Shown here: in pieces, positions 10,127 through 22,600 of the stretch | How the letters are laid out: the number at the start of each line of letters is the position of its first letter | How positions within the stretch are numbered: position 1 is the first letter of the stretch | Origin: Lethocerus indicus | Taxonomy: Eukaryota > Arthropoda > Insecta > Hemiptera > Belostomatidae | Length of the DNA stretch: 64,000 nucleotides | Reading direction: 5' to 3' | Assembly: GCA_019843655.1 (NCBI GenBank) | Contig: JACDQD010000001.1 | Coordinates: 46,398,443-46,462,442 of the forward strand | Program-made: the position numbers and the translations under genes | The notes under the pieces: generated by a model | Databases searched by the model: none | What the model was told of the DNA's origin: nothing | What the model saw: the letters and a program-made list of their open reading frames with translations, nothing else

Positions 10127-10566
10127 CATAAGAGTAAATCCTTTTTTAGTTAATAATTCTTCTTCTTTTTTAACTCCCCACGCGTCCGACAAATTAATAT
10201 TTAATTTGGCTCGAACGAACAGTTATGTGCAAGTTTAGAAACATCTAAACTAGTCATTGTATTTCAACAATCTATTAGATTGTTAAAATCGCTATACATT
10301 ATCGATTGGTTATATTGCCATATATTATTAATATATGGCACGGCGTTCGCAAGTCGGCAATGGCACATCAAATGAATGACGTCTCCCAGGCGTTATTGTA
10401 TATCAAGGGGTTAATTTCGTGAATTATCCGTTGATTTTTTTTCCAATTAAAGCTAATACTGCGATTTTTAATGGTTGCCCGCCTAATACCAAGCCTGATG
10501 TTTTTTTGAATGTACCCTATAGGCTCGCAGCAGGGCTTTCAGTTGCCTAGACAACAAGTGTTAGGA

Positions 10567-10831
10567 CTATCATACTGCCGGTAGGATCGCGTAATATTGT
10601 AGGAAGAACCTCGGTTAGCAGTGGGCAGGAGTTGACTACCTGCTATTCCGGGGTTCTCCTGTGTTTGGAAACCAGCCGACCGAGCTCCATTGGGAGGGTT
10701 TTTGCCCTTCCATTCTGGGACCCTCTCGGGTCTTGTCCGCTTCCGATGATTCCCGGAATGGCAGGGGATCAAACCGTGCTAACCGAGGCTCTTCTCGCAG
10801 TATTACGCGATCCTGCCGGAAGTTAGTGATA
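10567..10831. repeat. Family B terminal-inverted-repeat element, complete copy
   Basis: The left end (10574-10620) and right end (10777-10822) form an inverted repeat of about 46 bp. Both contain the GGATCGCGTAATA or TATTACGCGATCC block and the CTCGGTTAGCA or TGCTAACCGAG block. Between them lies the family B body with CCTGTGTTTGGAAACC and a CTCCATTGGGAGGG block. There is no coding capacity. It could be a non-autonomous DNA transposon or a Penelope-like terminal palindrome. The hammerhead-like segment of the family is not well preserved in this copy. Confidence 0.75.
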
Positions 10832-10834
10832 ATT

Positions 10835-11840
10835 CGTGTTCGTGTCTAGGAAACCAACGCTCATTAAGTGTTAGGACACCGTATACTGTAACATCATCTC
10901 ATACAAATGCACACACATCGTGGCTTATAAATTATTTTTTGATCAGTCCTCTACAGTTTTTCTTTTAGTTCTACTGAAACGAAAGTCCGAACTAAATTAT
11001 TTCCTCCTAAATTGTTCCTGAAAAAAAAAATGATTACTGCGTTAATTTGCGGAAATTATTATAGTTCTATTGTTATTATTTAAGACAGTGTCTGAGTATA
11101 GAGTATTACTGTTTATTTTAAGTCACGACTAGAATTGTTTAAAATTATATTTAGTGACCCTGCAATTTCCTCTTATTCCAATATCCTTGGATCTTCACGA
11201 AGGTGACGCCGCCAAATCAAAGGAGTGACGAGTTTCGAATAGGATAGTTTCTGCCGGGAAACTGCTGGATCATGAACGAACGGGACTTTCAAACCGGAAT
11301 GGAATGTGCTGGTAAAAACATCAGGTTGGGATGTTAACGATTGCACGCGAAGGATTTCGAATTGCAGGGATTGCTCATGCTCTAAAATAAATGGCAGGTT
11401 GGAATAATTAACAGACCACCGGTTCGTTCCAACCGAAGTGATGAGGTTTCCAATATTCTATGTCTGTGTGTGTTCTTTGTACTCGCAGTCAAAAGAGATA
11501 TCATTGTGGTTATTTTCGATTTCCGACTATTAAATACCATGTTATTGGGCAAACTCGGCTGTCCAGTATATGTCTCGACTGTAGACGTCAAACGTTATTT
11601 CCAGTTTATGATTAACCAGAAGCTCAAATGACGAGTGGATAGGACCAGAATGTAATTCAGTTGACTGCGTATATACCGTGTACTCTACATGATATATATC
11701 GTTCAATTTTAAAGAAGGGGACAATAATGAAACATTTCTGTAGTGGTAACGACTTTCATCCCCGGCCATTTCCCCTGTGTATGTGCAGACGGGCTTCGAC
11801 CATTGTTGCGGCAACAATGACGGCAGAGAAATGAGGGTCC
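10835..11840. other. No recognised feature
   Basis: Two overlapping short frames at 11382-11817 show no family motif. Nothing is assigned. Confidence 0.4.
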
Positions 11841-11842
11841 TT

Positions 11843-12517
11843 CCTTGCTTCCTATGCAGACGACAAAGCTGTACTATCTACAAACTCAGATCCTTACTTA
11901 GCATCGCATTCCCTGCAAAAACACCTCTCCCTCATAGAAAGCCGGTCCAGGAAATGGAGGATTAAGTTCAACTGCCAAAAAATTCTTCCTGTAACTTTTA
12001 CTTTGAGAAGAGCAACTTGTCCTCCCGTTTTCCTGAACCGGTCCCAACTTCCTATTGAAAATCGAGTGCGGTACCTGGGACTACTCTTAGACAGAAGACT
12101 GACATGGAACCCACATACAAGACTGAAACGTACAGAAACGAAACGACTCTACAAATTATAACTAAGACTCCTCGACTACAGATCAAAACTATCACTCTCG
12201 AACAAACTATTAATTTACAACTGCGTACTGAAACCTATCTGGGGGTACGATCCACCGAGCCATCTAATTCTTATAGACTCCGATCCTTGCAATCCATAAT
12301 CCTTCGAAAAATTACCAACGTCCCACCATATGTCTCTAACGGAATAATCCACAATGACCTAAAAGTCCCATTAGTTCGAGAATCAGCAGCTTCCCGGTAT
12401 AAATCCTTCCATTCCAAACTATCCCTTCATTCCAATCCCTTAATACGACAACTTTCCTCGCTTCACCCTCCCGAAAATCCCGTGCGTCGCCTAAAGCGGC
12501 GCTTACCACTTGAGTAA
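11843..12517 (+). pseudogene. Jockey-clade RT, C-terminal half, broken
   Basis: The frame opens just before YADD (11853-11864) and continues through blocks typical of Jockey RT: KWRIKFNCQK, VTFTLRRATCPPVFL, VRYLGLLLDRRLTWNPHT. It stops at an in-frame TAA near 12157. A frameshift near 12240 moves the rest into the frame ending VRRLKRRLPLE at 12517. Unlike the LINE at 1417-3144, the YADD is intact here, but everything upstream is lost. The 3' UTR with the shared GGTGGCTTCT block and an AATAAA tail follows to about 12650. Confidence 0.85.
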
Positions 12518-12650
12518 GGGCAGGAGCGGGAGCACCATAATTGGGTGGCTTCTCCTTCGAGAGTTCACTGAGTGAGTGTCAAGTCACTGTCACTGGATAC
12601 AATCTAAAAACAATTGTAGTTGTGACTATACAATAAATGAAATAAAAAAT
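12518..12650 (+). mobile_element. Jockey 3' UTR and tail
   Basis: Contains the GTGGCTTCTCCTTCGAGAG block that recurs in related form after Jockey fragments at 26.4 and 39.6 kb and in tails at 37.5 and 56.6 kb. It ends in CAATAAATGAAATAAAAAAT near 12650. Confidence 0.65.
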
Positions 12651-14010
12651 GAGGTTCTTAATGGAAGGAATATCAAAGCTGTAAAAATACCATTAAACAA
12701 CCGATATCCCATTGTCGCCGGTATTGCACTTGAATTCGAAAACGTACAAACATGTGGGGAGTTTCAAACTATATCTGTTCTTGTTATTCTGCAAATTATA
12801 TGACCTTAATTAATACCTTCTTCCACACTATTCCATAAATTTAAGCCCTTCATAATTTTCTCCAAAATCGATGTGTATTCGCTGAAAATAAGGTTTTTAA
12901 AAGTTGTACAAATTAGATCCTGAATATTTTAAATATTTACTTAAATCATTTTCTCGACTGTCCAATTTAAAATAAATATACAGTTGTTCTTGAGTTTGTT
13001 ATTATTGTAATAATTTCAGTAGTATAATGTGCCTTACATTATTTAAAGTCCAATTTCAAAAGGGACTCTAAAGAGAGATACGAAATCCAAAGGGATTTTG
13101 TACAGACTAGAACAAATTAGACAAATCCGGAACAATATAAATGATTGTATATTTTTTAGAAACTACGTTCGTTATCGTTCGTGTTATTAGTAGAGAAAAC
13201 GTCGCCAAGTAATATTGAAAGGAACGCTCAAAAGAATCCACTTAAACACTTTACCCACGTTCAGAAATGTCAGATATTAAGAGAGTTTAATAAAATAATG
13301 ATGATAAAAATAAATGTTGTAACATTATTCTAAGCCGCAAACGTCGGACGTTTCAGTGTAAACACCATTATTTCCTCGGCGGGGCTAGAGATTTATTATG
13401 CTTCTTCTCCCAGGGATTTCAACCCTCGAAGGGGGAGGGGGGAATATTTAATCCGGACACCGTAAAATATCTTTGTTACGCCTCACGTCCGCCGTTTAAC
13501 CCTTGCAGGGCTTTAGCGTGACGCGGAATATCTTAATAATGGAAATAAATATTACGGAAAGTTGTAATGAAAAAAAACAATATCCTTCTTTTTTTTTAAA
13601 AATTGTTTTCGAATTTATTTCTGAATTTAAGATTATTCTCCTCGCAACCCCTACTATATTTCCAACCTCACCCTACTTACAGGGGATATGAAACTTCAAA
13701 TTGAGAAATAAAAATTAAAACCGAAGAACGTCGTGGGGGTGATAATTGTTGTAAATCTGACACGTTTAAAAAGTTTAATAAAAGTTTACTGAAAATGGAA
13801 ACTCATTAGCCCACCCCTGCTTATGTTTCCGGGCTTGCAGATCTTATCCCGCTTGTACTAGACCTCGCCTTACAAAAATACTAGTAATTCCACTCTACTA
13901 GTAATACTCACGAATTCCAGCAGCTTACTCGCTAACGCTGTTTACTCAAGCGACACCCCTTACAGACGCCTGGTTTTTTCACACATACCGGGGAAATAAA
14001 AAAAATTGTT
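12651..14010. other. No recognised feature
   Basis: AT-rich sequence without assignable genes or repeats. Confidence 0.4.
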
Positions 14011-14017
14011 AAAAAGG

Positions 14018-14605
14018 GAGGAAAGTCAAGGGGTTTCTCATCCATTATGCTCTGTTACTTGTACTTTAACCCTTTCGCTGTTCTACACTTATATATTAGT
14101 AAAAAAAAACTGTGACCCATAAGCTCCGAACGAGTATTATCGCGCCTTGTTTTAAATTAGTTTTCTGCTCATTACGGCTATTTTCGTTGCGTATGATTTA
14201 CGTTTACTGCTCCACACGAGTTTTTACGCTGGTTACTATTATTATGGTTTATTATTATTATTATATGGTTACGCGTACACTCAGTTGTTCTTAGTATTCT
14301 GAATAGGACATGTTGAAACGTATTAAATTGAAATATTTATATTAGTTTTATAAAGTTGTACTGCGAGTTTGTCATTTTTAATATTATTTATTTATATTAA
14401 AAATAAATATAATTTATTAGGCAATTTTGATAAGATGGCAAAATCGTCAAACTGCTCAACACGAGTAAAAACGCAACTACTAAAATATGTGCGCACTGCT
14501 AGCACATAATCTCAAAACGTGTTGCGCAGCGAAAGGGTTAACCTCAGTGGCGCCGATTTTATTTAACAGTTGTGGCAATAAAACAGTTGAAAACATTTGT
14601 AATTT
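14018..14605 (+). repeat. LINE-like 3' tail, family D copy interrupted by a MITE
   Basis: The left part (14018-14065) matches the start of family D and the right part (14542-14605) matches its end with ACAGTTGTGGCAATAAAAC. The element at 14070-14537 separates them at the TTAA that is present uninterrupted in the copies at 9185-9315 and 49111-49245. Confidence 0.7.
14070..14537. mobile_element. piggyBac-type MITE, 468 bp, TTAA target duplication
   Basis: It is bounded by TTAA at 14066-14069 and 14538-14541. The terminal inverted repeats are CCCTTTCGCTG at the left end and its exact complement CAGCGAAAGGG at the right end. Short CCC...GGG termini and a TTAA duplication are the hallmark of the piggyBac superfamily. 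There is no transposase frame, so it is non-autonomous. The insertion splits a family D tail, which makes it younger than that copy. Confidence 0.85.
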
Positions 14606-14609
14606 CAAC

Positions 14610-16060
14610 GATATTATGGTCATAAAAACTTTTTTTCGGTCGATTCTCTCGAAACGGGCCTGGGAATGGCACGTAAGTTGTTTGTCCACGTGGAGACCGA
14701 AGGCAGGGAATCTGGCCCTGCCGGGTGGGGATAGGCATATCGTTATGGGGAACAGTATGAGAGGGTTGACGACGCAGAGTGACGGTGGCTCCTCCAGTCA
14801 TTCACCTCACATTCCATCGCCTGCACCACCAAGGAACGGTGGGTGGTTATAATTGTGGCATTATGGTCGGCTGTAAGGATTTTGTTCAACTTTTTTTATT
14901 TGGACAATCGGCAGTGTTACATGTTACAGGTGGAGAATTGTGACATGGTTCTCACGATGAAGAAATTACTGGCGACACTTCACCGACTGGACACCGGGAC
15001 TGGATCTCTGGGCTAGTCGCGTTTAAGGCGGGGAGGTCTCAACAAGTCTAAATTTGAGGTTTAAATCTACTCTATTCAGACGGGTATGAGGATTCCACGT
15101 GTGGTTGGAAGCATGCAAGCGTATCGAGTACTCTGGAATAAGACTGCTAAAATAAAGAAGAATTCTGGAATACCTGTTATGTCGTCTGCCTGAGTTTGGG
15201 TCTCGTAGTTTAGAAATGTGGAATGACAGTTTTAGTAATCACAACTAAGGACCACTTTCTAAGGATCTACTCAGGAAAACAGTGGTAATCGAACCTCGTA
15301 GTTGACTTGTTTTTATCGCTAGTAAGTCGTAAAGAAGTTTTTTCTTCCAACTGTCGTCGTCGATTCGGTTTTGGTGTTGTTAAAAAAAATCATCCATTTG
15401 AATTAGCACTGTCAAAAGTGTATTGCTCCGATAAAAATCAGGACCGAACTTTCGCAATCGCCGAATATAGGCGCGTTTAATTCTTGGGATGAGCGAGCGA
15501 CTTTGCCTGAGCAATATGGGGCAGTATAACTTGGGGTCCATGAAACAAGAGACCCGGATTTATTGGGCTGCCGTTGCCGTAAATCTGCTGACCGGGATTT
15601 CATCCGGTCGCGGAGCATAAAAACACTTCAACTTTGGTTTAATCGTTTATTGCCGGCATTAAACACTGGCGGTATATACGGCGTATACTTCCGGTGGGGT
15701 CGGGGAGGTGCGGCAGTTACGATTAAACATACAACGCGGGATCCACCGAGGCGGGATATTAACTTTTAAATGGGCGGAAAGTCCCAGGACCAAAAGCTTA
15801 CTCCTACAATCTACGCTGATGTTCACCGCGGTGTCAGTCCGGACAAATCTATCCGGGCTCTTAAAGATGGACATTTTCATTAAATGGACATTCATTAAAT
15901 CCCCTCCAAAGAAACATAACAAACCGAAATAAAACCCACTAACGCGATGAGTTATTACAAAAATAGGGAGCCAAATTCTAGCTTATTTATTTATTTATTT
16001 TAAATCGAAAATTTGGACTGTTGAGACCGCTACTGGAAAGAACTTAAAACTTACTATAGC
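14610..16060. other. Mostly unassigned; weak repeat near 15240-15400
   Basis: Segment 15240-15400 resembles 36470-36610 (shared TTTTATCGCTAGTAAGTC-like block followed by TAAAGAA and a T-rich run). No gene is recognised. Short overlapping frames on both strands lack motifs. Confidence 0.35.
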
Positions 16061-16061
16061 T

Positions 16062-16245
16062 ACAAATTGACCATGTACAAATCTATATTGTATCCGACGT
16101 GGACAGCGAATTATGGGTATCCACCGAAACATCCAACATGCTCGCATCCAGAGATGCCCATTCAAAATCCTTCTAACCATCCTCAATGCTCCTCGGTATG
16201 TTTCCAATCGCACTCTTCACCCGGAAACCGACCCCATGAAACTTT
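16062..16245 (+). pseudogene. Jockey RT C-terminal fragment
   Basis: The first frame reads YKSILYPTWTANYGY, the Jockey block usually read as ILKPIWTYG. A shifted frame then reads ILNAPRYVSNRTLH, the conserved segment that follows. The fragment is short, with at least one frameshift. Confidence 0.75.
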
Positions 16246-16841
16246 GGGACGAGGTAAAAACGGTTTTTCCGGCAGGACCGTTGGACGGGCCCGATTCCGA
16301 ATGGCACCTCTCGATCGGTCGCCGGCTTCACCGCTAAGCCGCATTACCGTTGGCCGGAATTCTCTATTGAAGCGACCGTTGTGTAATCCCCACTGGGTGC
16401 GGTTTTTGTGCGGACGGTGTTTCCGGCCAGCGCCAGCATAAACACGGCGATATGGATGTTTATGTTTGCGGTCGCCGCCACAGAGTGAACTGTTTGTAAT
16501 GCCAGCGGTTAGCTGTCCCTCGCATTTTTCCCCGTCGCTTGGGAACCGGGGCTATAAATATAGGTCTAGATCGAACGATTGAATTTTTTTCAATTTTCCG
16601 GTCAATTTACGAACGGAAAAACTACTTACAAATCGGGCGCAATTTATTGACGCCGACCTTCAATTTTTGAAAAGGGACAGTACATTTTTGAGTTCGCGGA
16701 ACGTCCTTTAGAAATTCAAAAATATCCAGCGTGGTTCGGTCAAATCAACTTACATTAAAAAATTTAAACAAACGACAAACGTCGAGGGGTAATAATTGTA
16801 TTTAATTCCGACATTGAAGGTTGAAGGGACTGACTAGTTAA

Positions 16842-17117
16842 GTGAAAAAGGAAGTTGACAGACGCTACAAATCGCTATTTAGATTACTGGACGGTAGATA
16901 TAAATTGTGTTTAAACAATAAAATATTACTATACGATACTATACTGAAACCAGTCTGGACATACGGACTTGAAATGTGGGGTTCGACCAAGCCATCGGAC
17001 ATTAATAAAATTCAGACTTTACAGTCGAAATTATTATTATCGTCCGATAGCCCGAACCTTCCTTACAAACGCTTGAAAAGGAAATGGCCACGTCATTTAA
17101 ATATACGGGAAAAATAA
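16842..17117 (+). pseudogene. Jockey RT C-terminal fragment with internal deletion
   Basis: The frame reads RRYKSLFRLLDGRYKL, then TILKPVWTYGLEMWGSTKPS and IQTLQSKLL, and jumps to the terminal block LKRKWPRHLN before TAA. The middle segment containing NAPxYVSN is deleted. A poly(A)-like tail (AATAAATAAATAC...) follows and abuts a family B repeat. The block marks it as the same clade as the fragment at 11.8 kb. Confidence 0.85.
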
Positions 17118-17139
17118 ATAAATACACAATACAATAAAT

Positions 17140-17338
17140 ACTGCTGTTCCAGAAATTTTTGTTTTTGGAAACCACCCGATCTACCCACCCCACTGAAAGG
17201 GTTTTAACCGTTTCCTGCTGGCCCTTATCGGGTGTGTTCCGAGGGGAACTCTTACTGTTGCCATCATGACTGTTCGGTTGAAGAGTGGATCAACTTGTGG
17301 TTCCATCTAAGTTTTCTATGACTCTTCATTTGATAGGT

Positions 17339-17401
<63 letters not shown>

Positions 17402-17480
17402 GGGTGTGTGTGTAGGTGAGGTATCTTTAATCCTTGGGATTAAGGGTTTTTGTTCCCTTATCACCGGGAACCAACCTCTG
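17140..17480 (+). repeat. Family B repeat with an embedded TA microsatellite
   Basis: Contains GGAAACCACCCGA, an AACTCTTACTGTTGCCATCAT block (degraded form of the hammerhead-like segment on the minus strand) and a GGGATTA...CCGGGAACC end. The pure TA run and TG-rich tail at 17341-17417 have expanded inside it. Confidence 0.65.
17341..17417 (+). repeat. (TA)n microsatellite with TG-rich edge
   Basis: About 25 TA units followed by TGTATG/TGTG-rich repeats. Confidence 0.95.
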
Positions 17481-19465
17481 CTGATATAACCTATATATTT
17501 ATTAATGTTATAGTTTCATTGTATTGCTATGGCCTACCCAACAATCCTGTTCTGAAACTGTATTCTTTGTGCACCACTCGACTCAGCATTCGGTTTCGGG
17601 CTCGCCCGTATTTCGATTCGATTCCGGCTGCGACAGTAAAGGAACAAAAATTTCGAAGCAGGACAATGCCGCACGCCGGCGTGTAATCGTTCTCTGCCCA
17701 GGGGTTAACGCCGTTAACGGGCAGTCGAGAAAACAACGGCGAAACGCGTCGCTATTAAACGAACTTGTAAATCAGGTTTGTGACCGCAGAATGAATGCGG
17801 ACATCCGGATAAAGTCGAATGGAGCGCATTTGAAAAACCGTCGATGATTGAATGAATCGCGGCTAATAAGCGCCGGGATACGCTTTCATATTCCACATCA
17901 AAGAGTCCCTCCCCCCCTTCCACTAATCCGGAATAATAAGACCCAATTGAATATTTATTTTAGAGGTTACCGCATTGATTTGAGTGTTTTTCTATTCATA
18001 TTCATGTCATTCGTTTGGCATTTTTTAAATTTTTATAATAATGCATTTTCTGCGTTTAATGAGACGGTATATTAGACCTCTATTATAATAAACATATTTT
18101 CTATTAACAGCACGAAGTATGACCGTTATCTAAGTTACGGATTAACGCTTTAAGTTAGCTATTAGGATATGTCATTCGCAACTGAATTCCTCTAAGAATA
18201 AATAAGTAAATAATAAACGAGGCTACGACCCCATTGATATTTATTTTACATCTATCAGAATATTTTAGATGTATAATAAACATTTATAGACTCAATGGTG
18301 GGAATCGTCTCAGTATTGTTACATGTCATACTCTCGATTATATTCTCGCGAAAATTCATCTTTGAGGATTGGAAAAATCGATTCTGGGGAAGAAAAACGG
18401 GTCCCGGAATTTCCTCGAGCCGCCGTCCCTCTCGCTCCTCGAATTTCTTAATAAAACCGGGCCACCGTTCGGTCTAAATCACTTGTAAATTACGCGGACA
18501 CCGGTGACGGGACAATTAACGGAGGTTGACGCTGCCCAATTGGCAGTCGATTATGCGGAAAATTGTGCTGCGAGACGCGCCGTTAAGTCCGTTGGCTTAA
18601 CATCGTTCGGTGTTCTCATTGCTTAATGGATCGTGGGGACGCCCCGGCTGAACTGTAGACGTTACCCTTTGCTAGCTCATCGTCTTCTCGAGTTATCGAT
18701 AATTGTTGGGCGCCTTATTAGTCCTATGATTTAAGCAATTATTACGCCCGTTATCTACCCTTCGAGAACTCCTCAAATTGAGCCCTCATTCCGAATTTAG
18801 CCTGAACCTCCAATTATTTCAATGTAAATATGTTGTGGTACGATGCTTAGGATTTGACGCCCGTCTCGTGGCTTCAGCAGACGAAAGAGAATGGATCTGG
18901 TCAAAAAAAGAAACGTCCGGGTTCTCGCCCAAAGTCCCCGCAACAGTTATGGTGGGAAACTATCGATCTTAACCGAGAGACCGTCGCTATTGTACTGTTG
19001 GCGACGACAACCGTTAATTTGACCAAGAACCGCCGAGCCAATTACTTAGCCAATTACACTTCAGGCCTGTAAAATAAATTATATTTCTTATTTATTCATC
19101 GACTTCGGTAATGTCCGAAAAAGAAATGTTTCGGTACTGGCTCGTCTAATTAACTTGATTACTGTCATCGGCAGCTTCTTCGTTGACCGAGGCAAGGAGA
19201 AACGAAAAACGGGATATTCCGGACACTCTATTACCACCCAAAGAGTGGGCTCCAATTTTCATGCCGAATTCAAACTAAAGAGCTATATCGATGTTTATTT
19301 TTCTTCCCGCAGGTTTGACCGGGAATATAAGTTTCCTGCAATGGGCGTCTAAGCCGAACTGACTTAATTTCAAATGGGCGAAGAAGAGAAAGTTGACCAG
19401 TTTGTTAACAGGCAAGTTCCTTTTTTACTTTCATTCTTTTCCCGTCGACAGCACTCAGTTTCAAG
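17481..19465. other. No recognised feature
   Basis: Unassigned. A strong isolated acceptor (TTATTTTTCTTCCCGCAG) on the plus strand ends at 19313, but no consistent exon follows. Confidence 0.35.
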
Positions 19466-19469
19466 TTTC

Positions 19470-19825
19470 AAGCCTAACTACGGAATTGAGTTGTGAGGAT
19501 CCACCGAACTGTCTAACTCAGGCAAATTGCAATAGTTGCAAAATCTATAATCCTTCGTAAAACCGTAAACGCCCCCACCTTACGTTTCTGACCGCACGAT
19601 CCATTCCGATTTGAGAGTCGGTTCCAAACTTCCATTCAAAACTATTCCATCACTCCGAGCCTTTGATTCGACTCCTCTCCTTCTTGAAAATCCCGAACGA
19701 CACCTCGAGAGGAAATGGCCGCGTAATTTTCTTACTGTCTAATAAGGGCTAGAGCGGAGAGTACCGTCGATGTGTGGATTCTTCATCAAAAGTACATTTG
19801 TATTTTCAAATAAAACTATTCTAGA
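19470..19825 (+). pseudogene. Jockey RT C-terminal fragment, heavily decayed
   Basis: Traces of KPNYGIELWG, STEPSNS, PPYVSDRTIH and LERKWPRNF can be read across several frames with stops between them. A degraded GTGGATTCTTCATC version of the Jockey 3' UTR block follows. Confidence 0.7.
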
Positions 19826-20687
19826 TATAATTTATAACTTATAGTCGTGACTTAAAATAAATATTTTAGAAAAACTTCTTCTAGATCCTTTTCTCGAGCT
19901 AATGTTAACACAACGGCACAGATTCCGTTATTCGCGTGGTATGCGAAAAATAATTCAGTTAGTGCGAAGTGAGTTATACTTCTATGATCTCCTATTCCTC
20001 GTAAATAAATGGTTTGTTCAGTTTTATTTAGGAAAAAGCTCTTTTCGCGGTTTTTAAAGTCGGTTAAACAAAGCATTGACACAGAGTCCCTCCGTCCTTT
20101 GTCTCGCCTCTTTAACTCGACGAATTTGTTCCTTTTCCACTATCAAATATTTTCCGTGGACTTTGGTTAGAAAATGGAATTTGGCCTGGATATAGTTAAA
20201 TTTGGGCTGGAAAAAGTTAAATTTGACTTGTAAATGCAATATTGCGCTTAATTTCTAAAGACATTACAGCAAATACGTGGTGGTCGCATTGACCTAATTT
20301 TCCTCCAGTTACAAATTTCGACTGATTAAAAGAGTGTGGAGCTCATTAAAACGAGTATGTTCGTTAGAATTTAAGCAATATAACACGCGAGAGGGAAAAC
20401 CGAACCAGCGTTGGTACTTCAAACCGCAACCCCTTGCTGCGAACGAATGCTCTAGGGGCGTAATTTAACGTTGACACGTAATTTCCACAATTCTCTAGGA
20501 GAGGGCAAAATTGCAGGAGTGATGGTATTCCAAGCCCTCCTGGACACAAAGAAAATACATTAAAATACCTGGTAATTTTAAGAAGAGACACCTTTTTTTA
20601 CGCTGACACCTAATTTCGGCCGTGGGCATTAATACTTCATCGAAAACTCCACCCCTTGCGATTGTCAAGGCGAAACCTCAACCTCAA

Positions 20688-20747
20688 TTTGTTGTCCCTG
20701 AATTTTATACTCGTACATACATATGTATAATATTCAGGGACGACAAA
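20688..20747. repeat. Near-perfect 23-bp palindrome, 14-nt loop
   Basis: The left arm (20688-20710) and right arm (20725-20747) are complementary except at two positions. The arm contains GTCCCTGAAT. A partial third copy of the arm (GTCGTTCCCTGA) follows at about 20749. Confidence 0.85.
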
Positions 20748-21749
20748 TGTCGTTCCCTGATGTCTAATGACGTTCCTTAGTAAATGTATAAGTTCTATTG
20801 CGCAACTGTGTCAACTTTCCGTGTCCATTTGCCTATATTGATTGTTAAACATGTTTTTAATTCTCGCTGTCCACTGTAGAATTGTGAGGTATTGCAACAT
20901 TTTTGGCGAGTCAACGTTTAATTTAAGCGGTCCAATCACCGATTTTATCTCTCGTCATTCCGCCATCTTCAGTAAATTAGTGAGTACTGTTCCTGTTGAA
21001 AATAGACGAATTCAATTTATTTTCTTACTCTAGTTCCTACTCTCAATTATCTGGTATAAATCAGGTTAATTATTAGCAAACGATCTGGACTGTCGCCGGC
21101 TCTCGCTATATTAACAGAATATTAATGGCGCTGAATGAAAGCCAAAACCTGTCTAAGATGAGGTAAAGTCGAGTTGGAAAGTTAAAACGGTCGCGTAAAA
21201 ACTACCCTCTTTAACTCCTGTTTTTCAAAAGCCTCTTCACGCTACTTTTCATTTTTATCGCTTCTTGATTTCCGTTCCCACCAATTCAAGACCCTTTTTT
21301 TGCATCCCCGCTACGGAATGCTTAATTATTCTCTTCGGAAAATATGAGAAAATTATTCCACGCCGCGGCCCGGCTCAATTTGTTCCACGGCTGGGACGGA
21401 AACATCCGTCACATTTGAATTTTATATAGGACCCAATTTTCCGAATTGAGCCACTTTCAATTGGAGAGGCCGCGTTTTACATTTATTATAGTTCGGGGTA
21501 TATACAATAATAAATTGAGCACTTTAGCCCTCTCAGGCTCATATCAGTGCGCAGACCGTTCGCCGTCTATTTTCATATAATTCATCATTGCCTGGGGCCC
21601 GACTATTGTCCCAGAAAACGGTCTAGTTCAGGAATCGGCGAGCGGAGAGAGAAAATTACTGGAGGTATTATATCTTGTATTTTAACCCGCAGTTCAATTT
21701 AAAATTTACAGTTTTTACTTAATTTAATTTTACACTCGTGCTATATCCA

Positions 21750-21850
21750 TTCAGTCCCGTGCTAGACCGGTTTCGGATCTGTGAGGCTCCCGAAGGATAC
21801 ATACAGACGGTGGTGGAAGACAGTGAAATCGGTCTAGCAGACGGAGTACA
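21750..21850. repeat. Family A palindromic repeat
   Basis: Inverted ends GCTAGACCGGTTTCGG (left) and GAAATCGGTCTAGC (right) flank a short spacer, the same arrangement as at 58011-58255. The hammerhead core sequences between GAAA and CTGA are not preserved. Confidence 0.6.
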
Positions 21851-22600
21851 TTTTTTCCTTTTTATTCGTTCAATTCTGTTTGGCTTTCACCTACTACCGC
21901 ACATTAATCCTTTTTTCTGTGTAATAATATAATGTCTATTCATAGGTAGTTCTAGAAATTCTGCATAGTTTTTGCTTCATTCTCTCTTCTGGATGGCACG
22001 TGTTAAAGTTTTGACAAATTTTGTGAAAGGATTTATTCCTCTTCATCGTGGGCTCAGTGTTACGATCAATTTCTGCCCGCGAATATTCGTTGTTGGGTCA
22101 GTTTGCTCGTTTTCAAGTAAAGCACTCACGGTATATATAAACGCTTCTATTATAAAAAAATACTACCACTCGCCACACAACCGTGTATAAGCCATTAATT
22201 TACCCTTTAGTGGTTTCTCACTTAGATCAACGAAGGGACCAACTCTAGTAGTTGCTATTTTGAAAGTAGTCAGGAAGAGGATTGTATTGTGAAACCAATT
22301 TAATCCGGAGCACGGGTCGATACAAATCCCCCCGATATTAAAAACAGGAAGTCCTCAATCTTAAAGTCCCCGTTCGGCGGAGGCTGGTGAAATAATGCAG
22401 GCGCTCTCAAAAGTGGCCGAACGGGGCGGCTCTCATTACAGCAGGGACAGTGAAAGCCGGCTGACAATTCCTGAAGGGGATTGCTGATTAAAAATGATGA
22501 GCTCCTTTTTAGCCCTGGTTCAATTCATGTCACCGGCATTAAGAAAAAATTAAGCGGCCATGTTTTTGATCACAGAATAATTAATTTATTGTCAAACTAA

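Noticed and set aside
14487..14852. 121-codon plus frame
   Set aside because: It starts inside the piggyBac-type MITE and crosses its right end and the family D tail.
19155..19352. Plus-strand exon suggested by a strong acceptor ending at 19313
   Set aside because: No donor or partner exon in a consistent phase; the sequence runs into a decayed Jockey fragment.
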